Both the position numbers and the translations under genes were made by a program. Source: Halomonas zincidurans B6 (lineage in GTDB: Bacteria; Pseudomonadota; Gammaproteobacteria; Pseudomonadales; Halomonadaceae). From it: 64,000 nt of DNA. Below the pieces are notes generated by a model. The model saw only the letters and a list, made by a program, of their open reading frames with translations. It was not told the DNA's origin and made no database searches. The DNA is taken from positions 62,001-126,000 of the forward strand of contig NZ_JNCK01000001.1 of the NCBI RefSeq assembly GCF_000731955.1. Direction: 5' to 3'. Below are positions 33,931-42,842 of this stretch, one piece after another; the first letter of the stretch is position 1; every line of letters begins with the position of its first letter.

Positions 33931-34917
33931 TCAGCCCTGGCGCCGCTCCCAGGCGGCTTCGTTGACCAGGCTGATCGGTCGCTCGCCATTGAGCGCGAGG
34001 GTGATGTTGTCGACTGCGCGTTGAGCCATGGCGGTGCGTGTCTCATGGGTCGCCGAGCCGATGTGCGGCAGCGCCACGACGTTGGCCATGTGCGGCAGCG
34101 GCGAATCGCCGGGCAGCGGTTCGCGCTCGAAGACGTCGAGCCCGGCGGCGCGGATCTCGCCGGTCTCGAGCGCGGCGATCAGCGCCGCCTCGTCGACCAC
34201 CTTGCCGCGGGCGATGTTGATGAAGATCGCGCTCGAGCGCATGCGCGCGAACTGTTCGGCGCCGAACAGGTGAGTGGTCTCGGCGGTCAGCGGCACGCTG
34301 ACGCAGACGAAATCGGCGCTCTCGAGCAACTCATCGAACTCACAGCGCCGGGCGCCGAGCTCGGCTTCCAGCGCGGGCTTGGGCGAGGCATGGGTGTAGA
34401 GCACGTTCATGCCGAAGCCCAGCGCACCGCGCCGCGCCACGGCGGCGCCGATGCGCCCCAGACCGACCATGCCCAGCGTCTTGCCGTGCACGTCGGTGCC
34501 GTAGAGCGATGCGCCGATGCTTTCCTGCCAGTCGCCGCGCTTGATGAAGTCGGCCAGCTCGACGACCCGCCGCGCGGTGGCCATGATCAGCGAAAAGCCG
34601 GTGTCGGCGGTGGTTTCGGTGAGCACGTCCGGTGTATTGCAGAGCAGGATGTCGCGGCGGGTCAGTTCGTCGACCGGATAGTTGTCGTAACCCACCGAGA
34701 TGCTGGCGATCGCCTCGAGGTGCGGGGCGCCATCGAGCAGCTCGGGGGTGATCCCGAGGCTGGCGCCGACCAGCCCGTGGGCTTCGCCGAGGGCCTCGCG
34801 AAACGCCGGGTCGTCCGCCGACTCGAGATCGGGGAAATAGTCGACGTGAAAGCGTTCGCTGAGCTGTTCGAGGTGCCGATCGGTGAGCCGCCGGAAGGCG
34901 ACGATACGCTTTTTCAT
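33931..34917 (-). CDS. kguD: 2-ketogluconate-6-phosphate reductase / D-2-hydroxyacid dehydrogenase
   Basis: A 328-residue NAD(P)-dependent dehydrogenase, the same length as Pseudomonas KguD, which reduces 2-keto-6-phosphogluconate to 6-phosphogluconate. NAD-binding motif GLGRIGAAVARRGALGFG is at about residue 150-167. Catalytic Arg is in NIARGKVVDEAAL, Glu in EREPLP and His in LPHIGSATHE. SVGYDNYPVDEL and TPDVLTETTAD closely follow KguD/TkrA. It lies 45 bp after kguK in the same direction, probably one operon. A hydroxypyruvate/glyoxylate reductase role is the alternative. Confidence 0.85.
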   Translation of the reverse strand: MKKRIVAFRRLTDRHLEQLSERFHVDYFPDLESADDPAFREALGEAHGLVGASLGITPELLDGAPHLEAIASISVGYDNYPVDELTRRDILLCNTPDVLTETTADTGFSLIMATARRVVELADFIKRGDWQESIGASLYGTDVHGKTLGMVGLGRIGAAVARRGALGFGMNVLYTHASPKPALEAELGARRCEFDELLESADFVCVSVPLTAETTHLFGAEQFARMRSSAIFINIARGKVVDEAALIAALETGEIRAAGLDVFEREPLPGDSPLPHMANVVALPHIGSATHETRTAMAQRAVDNITLALNGERPISLVNEAAWERRQG

Positions 34918-34962
34918 GGGTGACTCCGGATATCGCTTGTCGTGGTGGGCGGTGAGCGTCGT

Positions 34963-35931
34963 TCAGTTCAGGTCGGGCAGTTCGCTTTCCAGCGCTTGTA
35001 AGCGCTCGCGGTGAGGCAGGCCCTCCATGTCGCCGAGTACTTGCACCGCCTCGGCGCCGATCAGGTTGCCGCGGCGCAGCGCGGCGCGCGGCGACAGGCC
35101 GTCGAGCAGCGCGCTGACCACGCCCACCGCGAAGCCGTCGCCGGCGCCGACGGTATCGATGACCCTGGCCACCTTGAAGCCTTCCACGGTGAAGCTTTCC
35201 GCGTGGCTGCGATAGTAGCTGCCCTCGGGGCCGAGCTTGATGATCACGGCCTTGGCGCCCCGCTCGAGATAGAAGCCGGCGATGTCGTGGGCGGATTCCA
35301 GGCCGGTCAGCCGGCGGCCCTCGGCAAGCCCGGGCAGCACCCAGTCGGCGCTCGCGGCCAGCGCATTGAGGGTATCGCGCATCTGTTCTTCGCTGGACCA
35401 CAGGCTGGGCCGCAAGTTGGGATCGAAGGAGATGCTGGCGCCGGCCTTGCGGGCCTGTTCGAACATGTGCTCGGCCAGCGCCCGTGCCGAGCTCGACAGC
35501 GCCGGAGGAATGCCGGTGGCGTGCAGGTGGCGAACCGCCGCGAAGTCCACCGCGTCGGCGTCGGCGGGGCTCAGGTGGCTGGCGGCGCTGCCGCGGCGCA
35601 CGTATTCGACGTGGGGGTCGGAGCCGTCCTCGCTGCGGGCCTTGAAGACCAGGCCGGTGGAATGCTCGGGATCGCGGCGCAGATGGCGGCAATCGAGCCC
35701 TTCGTGTTCCAGCGTGCGCCGGATGTAATGACCGAAGCTGTCGTCGCCCACCCGGCTCAGCCAGCCGACGTGGAAGCCCAGCCGGGCCAGGCCGATGGCG
35801 ACGTTGGTGTCGGCGCCGGCGATGCCGCGGGCGAAGTGCTCCACGTCGGCCAGTTCGCCGGGAGTCTCGGCGACGAACAGCGTCATCGCCTCGCCGAAGG
35901 TGAGGATCTCGGGGTTGTCTGCGTGGCTCAT
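34963..35931 (-). CDS. kguK: 2-ketogluconate kinase / PfkB-family sugar kinase
   Basis: A 322-residue PfkB carbohydrate kinase. N-terminal ILTFGEAMTLFVAETPGELADVEHF and GADTNVAIGLARLGFHVGWLSRVGDD match KguK and KdgK proteins. The phosphate loop/catalytic Asp is DTVGAGDGFAVGVV (about residue 255). Because the next gene is KguD-like, phosphorylation of 2-ketogluconate is more likely than of 2-keto-3-deoxygluconate. AGGAG precedes the ATG. No KguE or KguT homologue is seen in the window. Confidence 0.85.
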   Translation of the reverse strand: MSHADNPEILTFGEAMTLFVAETPGELADVEHFARGIAGADTNVAIGLARLGFHVGWLSRVGDDSFGHYIRRTLEHEGLDCRHLRRDPEHSTGLVFKARSEDGSDPHVEYVRRGSAASHLSPADADAVDFAAVRHLHATGIPPALSSSARALAEHMFEQARKAGASISFDPNLRPSLWSSEEQMRDTLNALAASADWVLPGLAEGRRLTGLESAHDIAGFYLERGAKAVIIKLGPEGSYYRSHAESFTVEGFKVARVIDTVGAGDGFAVGVVSALLDGLSPRAALRRGNLIGAEAVQVLGDMEGLPHRERLQALESELPDLN

Positions 35932-36437
35932 GGCGTACTCCTGCGGTTGATGGCACTGTTCGAAGCCGGGCTAGGCGGGCCAGCTCGTCGTGGCTCACGC
36001 TGGCAAGATCGTCGCCTTCCACGGGTTATTCGGTGGCGCGAGGCACGTCTGCGGGAAGGCCGCCATTAGCGCGCCATTCGTGGCAGTCCACGGCATTGGT
36101 CACGGCGGCACGGGGGCAGCCATTATGCCAGGCGCTGTCCTTGCAGTGCACATGGCGCAGCGTCAGGCGCTCGCGCTGGGTTAGACATTCGTCGCGCTCC
36201 GGAGCCCGCCCGATCGGCAGGAGGCGCGTCATACGGCGGTTTGCGGCATGCAGCTGGGGAGGGCGCCGCCGGCGTCGGTTTGACGCCTTTGCGAATAATT
36301 GCTTAGTTTCTCAGGGTATGCCTGTTCCGATTGTGGCCGGTGTGTAACACGTCGCGTCGGCCGGTCAGGCCGAAGGCTTGCGCCGTTATCCCTCGTGAAC
36401 GGCACCTCTCCCCGCTGTCAGCCATCAAGGACCAGTC
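35932..36437. other. 506-bp region between kguK and cstA without a convincing gene
   Basis: The region holds the leaders of both flanking genes. Several frames are open by chance in this GC-rich DNA. One on the minus strand (36232-36026, 68 residues) is rich in Cys and His (for example CKDSAWHNGC, DCHEW) and could be a small zinc protein, but it has no ribosome site and is left uncalled. Confidence 0.6.
36280..36308 (+). promoter_or_regulatory. Probable cstA promoter
   Basis: TTGACG (36280-36285), 17-base spacer, TTAGTT (36303-36308), in the most AT-rich part of the gap. The mRNA leader before the cstA ATG at 36438 would be about 120 nt. Confidence 0.45.
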
Positions 36438-38189
36438 ATGAACGCAATCTGGATCGCCGTTTTCGGCGTCGTGTGTTTCGTGATGGGCTTTCGGTTCTAT
36501 TCGAAGTTCATCGCCGAACGCATCTATCGCCTGGACCCCGACTTTCAGACGCCCGCGCATACCTATCGCGACGGCGTCGACTACGTGCCCACCAACAAGT
36601 GGATCCTGTGGGGCCACCACTTCACCTCGGTCGCCGGTGCCGCGCCCATCGTCGGCCCCGCCATCGCCATCTACTGGGGCTGGCTGCCGGCGATCCTCTG
36701 GGTCGTGCTGGGTACGCTCTTCGCCGCCGGCGTGCATGACTTCGGCGCCATCGTGCTGTCGAATCGCCACAAGGGGCACTCCATAGGAACGCTGGCCAAC
36801 CGGCTCATCGGGCAACGCGCCAAGCTGCTGTTCTTGTTCATTATTATGGTCCTGGTGCTGATGATCAACGCGGTCTTCGCGTGGGTCATCGCCAAGCTGT
36901 TCATTGTCTTCCCGTCGAGCGTGCTCTCGGTGTTCATCCAGATCCCGCTGGCGGTGTGGATCGGCTATCGCGTCTACCGACATTCGGGGTCGATGCTGCT
37001 GCCGTCGGTGGTGGCGCTGGTGGTCATGTACGGCACGGCGCTGCTGGCCAGCGTGATCCCTGCCCTGCAGATCGATCTGGTGAGCTGGTTCGGCGGGGCG
37101 GACGCCCCGGTCGTCGGCGGCTTCGACGGCACCTCGATGGCCTTTCTGGTGTGGATCATGGTGCTGATGATCTATGTCTACGTCGCTTCCACCCTGCCGG
37201 TCTGGAAGCTGCTGCAGCCGCGTGATTACATCAACTCCCACCAGCTCGTCGTCGGCCTGGCGCTGCTCTACCTGGGCCTGCTGTTCGGGGCCCCGGCGAT
37301 GACCGCGCCGGCAGTCAACGGCGAGGCCGACATCAGCTGGTATCCGCTGCTGTTCATCACCATCGCCTGCGGGGCGATATCCGGCTTCCACGGCCTCGTC
37401 GGTTCGGGGACCACCTCCAAGCAGCTCGACAAGGAGACCGACGCCCGGCTGATCGGTTACGGCGGCGCGCTCGGCGAGGGCATGCTGGCCATGGTGGCGA
37501 TCATTGCCGTGGGCACGCTGTTCGCCAGCAGCGCCGACTTCACTGCCACCTATTCCAGCTTCACGGCGGCCGGCTCCAGCGGCCTGGGCTCGTTCGTCAA
37601 AGGTGCCGGCCAGCTGGCGGCCAACCTGGGCATTCCACCGCAGATGGGCTCGACGCTGGTAGCGGTGATCGTGGTCAGCTTCGCGGCTACCACCCTGGAC
37701 ACCTCGGTGCGCCTGATGCGCTACATCATCGCCGAGCTGAGTACCGAGTATGGTATGCCGGTGCTGGCCCACAAGCACGTGGCAACCACCATCGCCGTGG
37801 TGTCCAGCGCGGCCCTGGTGATCTTGCCGGAAGGTCCCAACGGCTTCGGCTCCGGCGGCTATCTGTTGTGGCCGCTGTTCGGTACCAGCAACCAGCTGCT
37901 GGCAGGCATCACGCTGATGCTGGTGTCAGTATGGCTCAAGCGCCAGGGGCGGCCGGTGATCTTTACCCTGGTGCCGATGTTGTTCCTGCTGGTCATGACC
38001 CTGTGGGCCATGGGGCAGCAGGTGATCTTCACCTGGTCCGGCTTGGGGGACGCCCCGCGCAACCTGCTGCTGTTCAGCTTCGGCAGCCTGATCCTGGTCT
38101 TTGCGCTATGGATCCTGCTGGAGGCCTCACGCAGCTTTCGTCAGGGGGCCGGGGTGCGCCTGGATGCGTTGAGCGATGAGCCGCGCTGA
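36438..38189 (+). CDS. cstA: CstA-family carbon starvation protein (pyruvate/peptide transporter)
   Basis: A 583-residue membrane protein with many helices. Characteristic motifs are TNKWILWGHHFTSVAGAAPIVGPA (about 54-77), GVHDFGAIVLSNRHKGHSIG and GFHGLVGSGTTSKQLDKE (about 314-332). E. coli CstA and BtsT (YjiY) are about 700 residues and carry pyruvate with ion coupling; this protein is the shorter form. AAGGA lies 8 bases upstream of the ATG. Its last 14 bases overlap the start of the next small gene, so the two are coupled. Regulation is probably by carbon starvation. Confidence 0.95.
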   Translation: MNAIWIAVFGVVCFVMGFRFYSKFIAERIYRLDPDFQTPAHTYRDGVDYVPTNKWILWGHHFTSVAGAAPIVGPAIAIYWGWLPAILWVVLGTLFAAGVHDFGAIVLSNRHKGHSIGTLANRLIGQRAKLLFLFIIMVLVLMINAVFAWVIAKLFIVFPSSVLSVFIQIPLAVWIGYRVYRHSGSMLLPSVVALVVMYGTALLASVIPALQIDLVSWFGGADAPVVGGFDGTSMAFLVWIMVLMIYVYVASTLPVWKLLQPRDYINSHQLVVGLALLYLGLLFGAPAMTAPAVNGEADISWYPLLFITIACGAISGFHGLVGSGTTSKQLDKETDARLIGYGGALGEGMLAMVAIIAVGTLFASSADFTATYSSFTAAGSSGLGSFVKGAGQLAANLGIPPQMGSTLVAVIVVSFAATTLDTSVRLMRYIIAELSTEYGMPVLAHKHVATTIAVVSSAALVILPEGPNGFGSGGYLLWPLFGTSNQLLAGITLMLVSVWLKRQGRPVIFTLVPMLFLLVMTLWAMGQQVIFTWSGLGDAPRNLLLFSFGSLILVFALWILLEASRSFRQGAGVRLDALSDEPR

Positions 38190-38472
38190 TCGTGACGACA
38201 ACGCGCCCGCCGGCTGGCGGGCGCGGATTGGCCGGGTCATCCAGGGCTACGATGCGGTGCTGAGTCTGCCGCATCGCCAGGAGATCGCTCGCGAGCTGCA
38301 GGATGAAGAGGACCTGTTCATGTTGCTGTGCTTCTGCGACATGATGGGCATCCCCAACCCCGTCAGCGACATGACCCTCGAACTCTATCCCTACATGCTC
38401 GAGCGTTTCCACGAGTGGCACCGGCGCCAGGGCATTCCGCGCTCGCCGCTGGACAGCTTCCGCTGCTGCTAG
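38176..38472 (+). CDS. Small protein ending in Cys-Cys, coupled to cstA
   Basis: A 98-residue soluble protein (MSRADRDDNAPAGWR..) whose last three residues are Arg-Cys-Cys. Other notable parts are ELQDEEDLFMLLCFCDMMG and PYMLERFHEWHRRQGIP. It resembles the family NCBI names cory-CC-star. In E. coli the small proteins YbdD and YjiX, next to the CstA-family genes cstA and btsT, likewise end in RCC, so a CC tail beside CstA is a recurring theme even though the rest of the sequence is different. It overlaps cstA by 14 bases and precedes an ArsA-like ATPase by 29 bp. Function unknown. Confidence 0.85.
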   Translation: MSRADRDDNAPAGWRARIGRVIQGYDAVLSLPHRQEIARELQDEEDLFMLLCFCDMMGIPNPVSDMTLELYPYMLERFHEWHRRQGIPRSPLDSFRCC

Positions 38473-38501
38473 CCGTTCTGTCATCCGACGAGGAGTCCGA
38501 C

Positions 38502-39443
38502 ATGGCCAGGAGCCTGTTCTTTGGCGGCAAGGGCGGCGTCGGCAAGACCAGCTGCGCCACCGCCTATGCGCTCAACTGCGCGGCGGCGGGACAGAAGACC
38601 CTGCTGGTGTCCACCGATCCCGCCCACAACCTGGCCGACCTGTTCGGCCGAGCGCCGGGAGCTACGCCGACACGCATGCGCCCCGATCTCGACGTGGTCG
38701 AGCTCGATCCCGATCGCGAGACGCAGCGCTATCTCGATCAGGTCAAGGACACGATCCGGCCGCTGGTCAGTGGCGAGCGCAGCACCACGGTATTCCGCCA
38801 GCTGGAGCTGGCGCGTCACGCGCCGGGTACCGAGGAGGCAGCGCTGTTCGACGCCCTGGTCGGGCTGCTGCTCGAGACCGGCCGCGACTACGATCGGCTG
38901 ATCTTCGACACCGCCCCCGGCGGTCACACCGTGCGCCTGCTGGCACTGCCCGAGATCATGGGCGCCTGGGTCGACGGCCTGATGCAGCGGCGTCGCAAGG
39001 TACGCAGCGACTACAAGGCATGGCTGGGCGACGGCGAGGTGGTCGACGACCCCATCCAGGAGGCGCTGATGCGCCGCCGCGGCCGCCTGGCCGCCGCCCG
39101 CGAGCACTTGACCTGCGCCGCGTATTCGGCGGTGGTGCTGGTCGCCAACCCCGAACGCCTGCCGACCCTGGAGACGGCCCGCACCCGCGAGCTGCTCGAG
39201 TCCCACGGTCTGCACGTCGGGGCGTTGGTGATCAACAAGTGCCTGCCGGAAGACGTCGACAGCACCTGGCTGATCAACTGGCGCGACGAGCAGCGCCCAT
39301 GGCGCGAGCAGCTCGCTGCCACCTTCGCCGACCGGCCGGTGCGCGAGATCGGCCATCAGCCGCACGCCCCGGCGTCCAGCGATGACCTGCAGCCCTTGAG
39401 CGATGCCCTGCAGGGGCTGACTCCCTGGCAAGACCACGACTGA
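38502..39443 (+). CDS. ArsA/Get3-family ATPase
   Basis: A 313-residue cytosolic ATPase of the ArsA/Get3 type. The deviant Walker A FFGGKGGVGKTSCATAYAL (residues 5-23), switch I-like VSTDPAHNLADLFG and FDTAPGGHTVRLL (about 130-142) are all present. It has a single domain, as in Get3, and no arsenic genes are nearby. The start at 38502 follows AGGAG. Coupling to cstA and the CC-tail protein suggests a role in membrane protein biogenesis or in redox handling for the transporter, which is inferred. Confidence 0.9.
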   Translation: MARSLFFGGKGGVGKTSCATAYALNCAAAGQKTLLVSTDPAHNLADLFGRAPGATPTRMRPDLDVVELDPDRETQRYLDQVKDTIRPLVSGERSTTVFRQLELARHAPGTEEAALFDALVGLLLETGRDYDRLIFDTAPGGHTVRLLALPEIMGAWVDGLMQRRRKVRSDYKAWLGDGEVVDDPIQEALMRRRGRLAAAREHLTCAAYSAVVLVANPERLPTLETARTRELLESHGLHVGALVINKCLPEDVDSTWLINWRDEQRPWREQLAATFADRPVREIGHQPHAPASSDDLQPLSDALQGLTPWQDHD

Positions 39444-39463
39444 GCGAATGATTGCCCGATTGC

Positions 39464-39495
39464 ACCGAGGCCTCGCCATTTGGCGGGGCCTCGGT
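39464..39495. terminator. Terminator between ArsA-like and semialdehyde dehydrogenase genes
   Basis: ACCGAGGCC-T-CGCC, loop ATTT, GGCG-G-GGCCTCGGT: 14 pairs including one T-G, followed by ATTT. It lies between convergent genes and probably ends both transcripts. Confidence 0.75.
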
Positions 39496-39537
39496 ATTTC
39501 CGGAGAAGTTGCCGTCACGGCGCATCGGGGCTTCCGT

Positions 39538-40920
39538 CTATGAGTCGGCGACGAACACTGTACGCACGTTGAGGAATTCGCCGAAGCCGTATTCGCTCTG
39601 CTCGCGCCCGTAGCCGCTGCCCTTGACGCCGCCGAACGGCAATTCGGCGAATGGCGTGGTCGGGCGGTTGACGAAGCTCATGCCCACGTCCAGACGCCGC
39701 GCGACCTGCTCGGCGCGCTTGACGTCCTGGCCGACCACGGTGCCGCCCAGCCCGTAGGGACTGTTGTTGGCCAGCTCGATGGCGTGTTCGGTGTCGTCGG
39801 CGATGACCACCGAGGCCACCGGGCCGAACAGTTCCTCGTCGAAGGCCGGGTTGCCGGGCGCGGCGTTGGTCAGCACGGTGGGGGCGTACCAGGCGCCGGG
39901 CTTGTCGAGGATCTCGCCGCCGGTCTCGAGCTGCGCGCCCTTCTGCACGGCCCGCTTGACCTGATCGTGCAGGTCGTCGCGCAGGTCCTTGCGCGACATC
40001 GGGCCGATGTTGGTGCTTTCGTCCATCGGGTCGCCGATGCGCAGCTTCTGCACCTGATCGACGAGGCGCTCGGTGAAGCGCTCGACCAGCGGTTCGACCA
40101 CGATCAGCCGCTTGGAGGCCGCGCAACTCTGGCCGGTGTTGTCGAAACGCCCGTCGATGGCGATCTCGACCGCCTTGTCGATATCGGCGTCGTCGAGCAC
40201 GATCAGCGGATCGATACCGCCGAGCTCCAGGACGCTGGGCTTGGCCAGCTCCCCGGCGGTGGCAGCTACCGACTTGCCGGCTTCCTCGCTGCCGGTCAGC
40301 GTCACCCCGCAGACGATCGGGTCGCGCATGATCTCGGCGATCTCGCTCGAGGACACCGGCAGCCAGGTAAAGGTACCCTCCTCGAAGCCGGCGTCATGGA
40401 ACAGCTGGGTGATCAGTTTGGCGCTGCCCGGCACGTTGGACGCGTGCTTGAGCAGGCAGGCGTTGCCGCCGGCCAGGTTGGGCGCGGCAAAGCGCACGAC
40501 TTGATAGAGCGGGTAGTTCCACGGCATCACGCCGAGCACCGCGCCCATCGGGTCGCGGACCACCTCGGCCTTCTGGGCGCCGGCCACCTGCTTGGGCTTG
40601 GGCGCCATGTAATCTTCGGCATTGTCGGCGTAGAAGCGCACGATGGCCGCCGAGATCCGGGTCTCGGCGATCACGTCGCCGAATTTCTTGCCCATCTCGT
40701 GGCAGATCACTTCGGCGATGTCGGCCTGGCGCTTGTCGATCAGGTCGGCCACGGCATGCAGCTTCCTGGCTCGCGCGGCGACCGGCAGCTTGCGCAGCTC
40801 GGCGAAGCCGTGGCGGGCAGCGTCCAGCTTGGCCCTGATCTCCGGCTCGCTGAGCATCTCGTGCTCGCCGATCACCTTGTCATTGGCGGGGTTCACGGCA
40901 GTCAGCGTCTTGCGGCTCAT
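39538..40920 (-). CDS. sad: NAD-dependent succinate-semialdehyde dehydrogenase (Sad/YneI-like)
   Basis: A 460-residue aldehyde dehydrogenase, about the length of E. coli Sad (462). Catalytic Cys is in NTGQSCAASKRLIV (about residue 264), general-base Glu in VLELGGIDPLIVL (about 231) and the NAD site in PWNYPLYQVVRF. It oxidises succinic semialdehyde or a related aldehyde to the acid. The start at 40920 follows AGGAGG; a longer frame upstream is not supported. No gabT is adjacent. Confidence 0.9.
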   Translation of the reverse strand: MSRKTLTAVNPANDKVIGEHEMLSEPEIRAKLDAARHGFAELRKLPVAARARKLHAVADLIDKRQADIAEVICHEMGKKFGDVIAETRISAAIVRFYADNAEDYMAPKPKQVAGAQKAEVVRDPMGAVLGVMPWNYPLYQVVRFAAPNLAGGNACLLKHASNVPGSAKLITQLFHDAGFEEGTFTWLPVSSSEIAEIMRDPIVCGVTLTGSEEAGKSVAATAGELAKPSVLELGGIDPLIVLDDADIDKAVEIAIDGRFDNTGQSCAASKRLIVVEPLVERFTERLVDQVQKLRIGDPMDESTNIGPMSRKDLRDDLHDQVKRAVQKGAQLETGGEILDKPGAWYAPTVLTNAAPGNPAFDEELFGPVASVVIADDTEHAIELANNSPYGLGGTVVGQDVKRAEQVARRLDVGMSFVNRPTTPFAELPFGGVKGSGYGREQSEYGFGEFLNVRTVFVADS

Positions 40921-41148
40921 CGTCTCCTCCTTGGCGTTGACGGCTGGGGCATGCGTCCTTTCCTTCATTCGCAAGCTCACAGTGTAGACAGTGATGCCAA
41001 GGGCTTGCCCCTTCAAGGGCGCGATGAAGCTCCATTTCGATTATCGTATGCCGCTGCACAAGGAGCCCGCTCGATGGCCGCCCGCTTCGATTTCGTTCAC
41101 AGTAACGGGCTGCGGCCCGACGACGAAGGCCGGATAGAGGAGGAGTTC

Positions 41149-42255
41149 GTGAAGCTGTTAGCTGATCCAAAACGCATGCGGTGGCTCGCCTGCTCGGCGC
41201 TGGTGCTGATCATGGCCCTCGCCTCGGGGTTGGTATCGGCCAACCCCGAGGCGGATTGCGATCGTCGCATCAGGCCGGGCGAGGATCTGCAGAATGCCCT
41301 CGACGGCTTGCCACGCAACGACCAGCAACAGACGGTGTGCCTGGATGCGGGCATTTATCGCCTCAATGAGATGGTGGTAATAGAGCGCGACAACCTGACG
41401 CTACGCGGCCAGGCGAGCGGGGGGCAGAAGGCCACGGTGCTGCAGATGCAGGAAGGCCTTTCCAGCCCGGTGCTGGTGCTGGGGGACGCCTATAATCGCG
41501 AGCCGCAGAGCCCCATCCGCCAGGTCACGGTGGAAAACCTGGCGCTTCGCGGCGACGCGAGTACGCAGCGCGAGTTCAAGCCGGCGCTCCCTTACCTGAG
41601 CAACAGCGGCCTGGTCGTCAGGCGCGGTGAAGGCATCGTGCTGCGCAACCTGGATATTCGCCAATGTCGAAGCGCCTGTCTGCTGACCGAGTATCACAGC
41701 CGGGACGTGCTGATCGAGAACAACACCATGAGCCAGGCCAAGTGGGATGGCTTGTCGCTCAACCGGGCCGGACCGACACGCGTCGTCGGCAACGTCATCG
41801 AGGACAACGTGGCGGCGGGCATCACCGTCGAGTACCTGCAGGGCAGCGAGATCGTCGACAACGTCATCGCCGGTAACGGCTCGCATGGCCTGTACCTGGC
41901 CGATGCTGAAAACAATCGTTTCAGCAACAACCTGATCAAGAATAATCAGCTGGCTGGGGTCTTTCTGACCTGCTCGATCCGTGACCGTGATCCAGTGTTG
42001 TGCTGGGAAGACAGCTTTAGCCGCAATAATGTGTTCAGCAACAATCGCTTCGAGAACAATCGCTACGGCTTCCGCATCGCGGTGGACAAGGCCGCCAACT
42101 GCCAGGAGCGCGGCGGACCGCCGACCAACGTCTCGCGGGGTGATGTCTTTGTCGACAGTCCCAACAAGGAGCCCGCCTGGGAAGAATACGGCCGTTGCAT
42201 CGCCTATGACGGCAGCCGGACCCTGGAGCCATCGAGTCCGCAGAGTTCGGACTAA
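41149..42255 (+). CDS. Secreted right-handed beta-helix protein
   Basis: A 368-residue exported protein. A GTG at 41149 with GAGGAG just upstream gives VKLLADPKRMRWLACSAL and a hydrophobic core ending LASGLVSA, a good signal peptide; an ATG at 41074 would add 25 hydrophilic residues. Repeating coils such as VENLALRGD, RNLDIRQCRSACLL, NVIEDNVAAGITVEYL, GNGSHGLYLADAENN and NNRFENNRYGFRI form a parallel beta-helix, as in NosD-type and polysaccharide-modifying proteins. Cysteine pairs may form disulphides. The substrate is unknown; no nos or polysaccharide genes are near. Confidence 0.85.
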   Translation: MKLLADPKRMRWLACSALVLIMALASGLVSANPEADCDRRIRPGEDLQNALDGLPRNDQQQTVCLDAGIYRLNEMVVIERDNLTLRGQASGGQKATVLQMQEGLSSPVLVLGDAYNREPQSPIRQVTVENLALRGDASTQREFKPALPYLSNSGLVVRRGEGIVLRNLDIRQCRSACLLTEYHSRDVLIENNTMSQAKWDGLSLNRAGPTRVVGNVIEDNVAAGITVEYLQGSEIVDNVIAGNGSHGLYLADAENNRFSNNLIKNNQLAGVFLTCSIRDRDPVLCWEDSFSRNNVFSNNRFENNRYGFRIAVDKAANCQERGGPPTNVSRGDVFVDSPNKEPAWEEYGRCIAYDGSRTLEPSSPQSSD

Positions 42256-42286
42256 GCGTCAGCCATTCAATCGCGCGGGGTTGGGT

Positions 42287-42643
42287 CTAAAGCGCCGCCA
42301 GGCGGCGCGAATTGGCCGTGCTGCGGCGATGGTAGGGTTCCAGGGTGCGTTGGCCGGTTTCCCACCAGGGCGCATAGCTGCCAGTGTACAGCCCGAGCAA
42401 CGATTGCTGCAGTTGTGCGGCGACCTCGATGCCGGCATCGAGCTTCTCGGTGACCATGCGCTGGTTCTCGTCAAGCATGGCCGGGCTGGTGGGCGCTCGC
42501 GTGCACCAGAGATTGTTGCGCAAGGCGATCGTCGACAGCGACGAGGCCCAGAGTTCGTAGGTCATCAGGCTGACCGACCAGATGCCGCTGAGGGCCGTCG
42601 GCGAGAAAGGCATCAGCGGATCGAGAGCACAGGTTTGACGCAT
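42287..42643 (-). CDS. Hypothetical protein, helical, phasin-like in outline
   Basis: A 118-residue protein I do not recognise. Its centre (PAMLDENQRMVTEKLDAGIEVAAQLQQSLLGL) is a long amphipathic helix like that of phasins, which coat storage granules, but no clear family motif is present. The tail (PWWETGQRTLEPYHRRSTANSRR) is basic. The ribosome site is weak. The call rests on an undisturbed frame and plausible composition. Confidence 0.55.
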   Translation of the reverse strand: MRQTCALDPLMPFSPTALSGIWSVSLMTYELWASSLSTIALRNNLWCTRAPTSPAMLDENQRMVTEKLDAGIEVAAQLQQSLLGLYTGSYAPWWETGQRTLEPYHRRSTANSRRLAAL

Positions 42644-42842
42644 GGGCGAACACCGTGGTGGGCTTGGCTAATGGATTTATCGGCAACAGGGCCGAAAGTC
42701 TTCAGTGCATGCTACAGGGATACCGGCTGTCATGCTGTGTTGCAATATCGGCATTCGCAACCGTCTAAGCTACGCTGAGTGCGTAATGCTTCGCCGTCCC
42801 CGACGGCACGACGATTCAGGGAAGAACCAGAAGGAGACGCCA

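Noticed and set aside
36026..36232. 68-residue Cys/His-rich minus-strand protein
   Set aside because: No ribosome site, and other frames in the same stretch are also open by chance; kept only as a note in the intergenic entry.
39784..41148. N-terminal extension of the beta-helix protein through the semialdehyde dehydrogenase region
   Set aside because: It is antisense to the dehydrogenase; a GTG with a ribosome site and signal peptide at 41149 explains the real gene.
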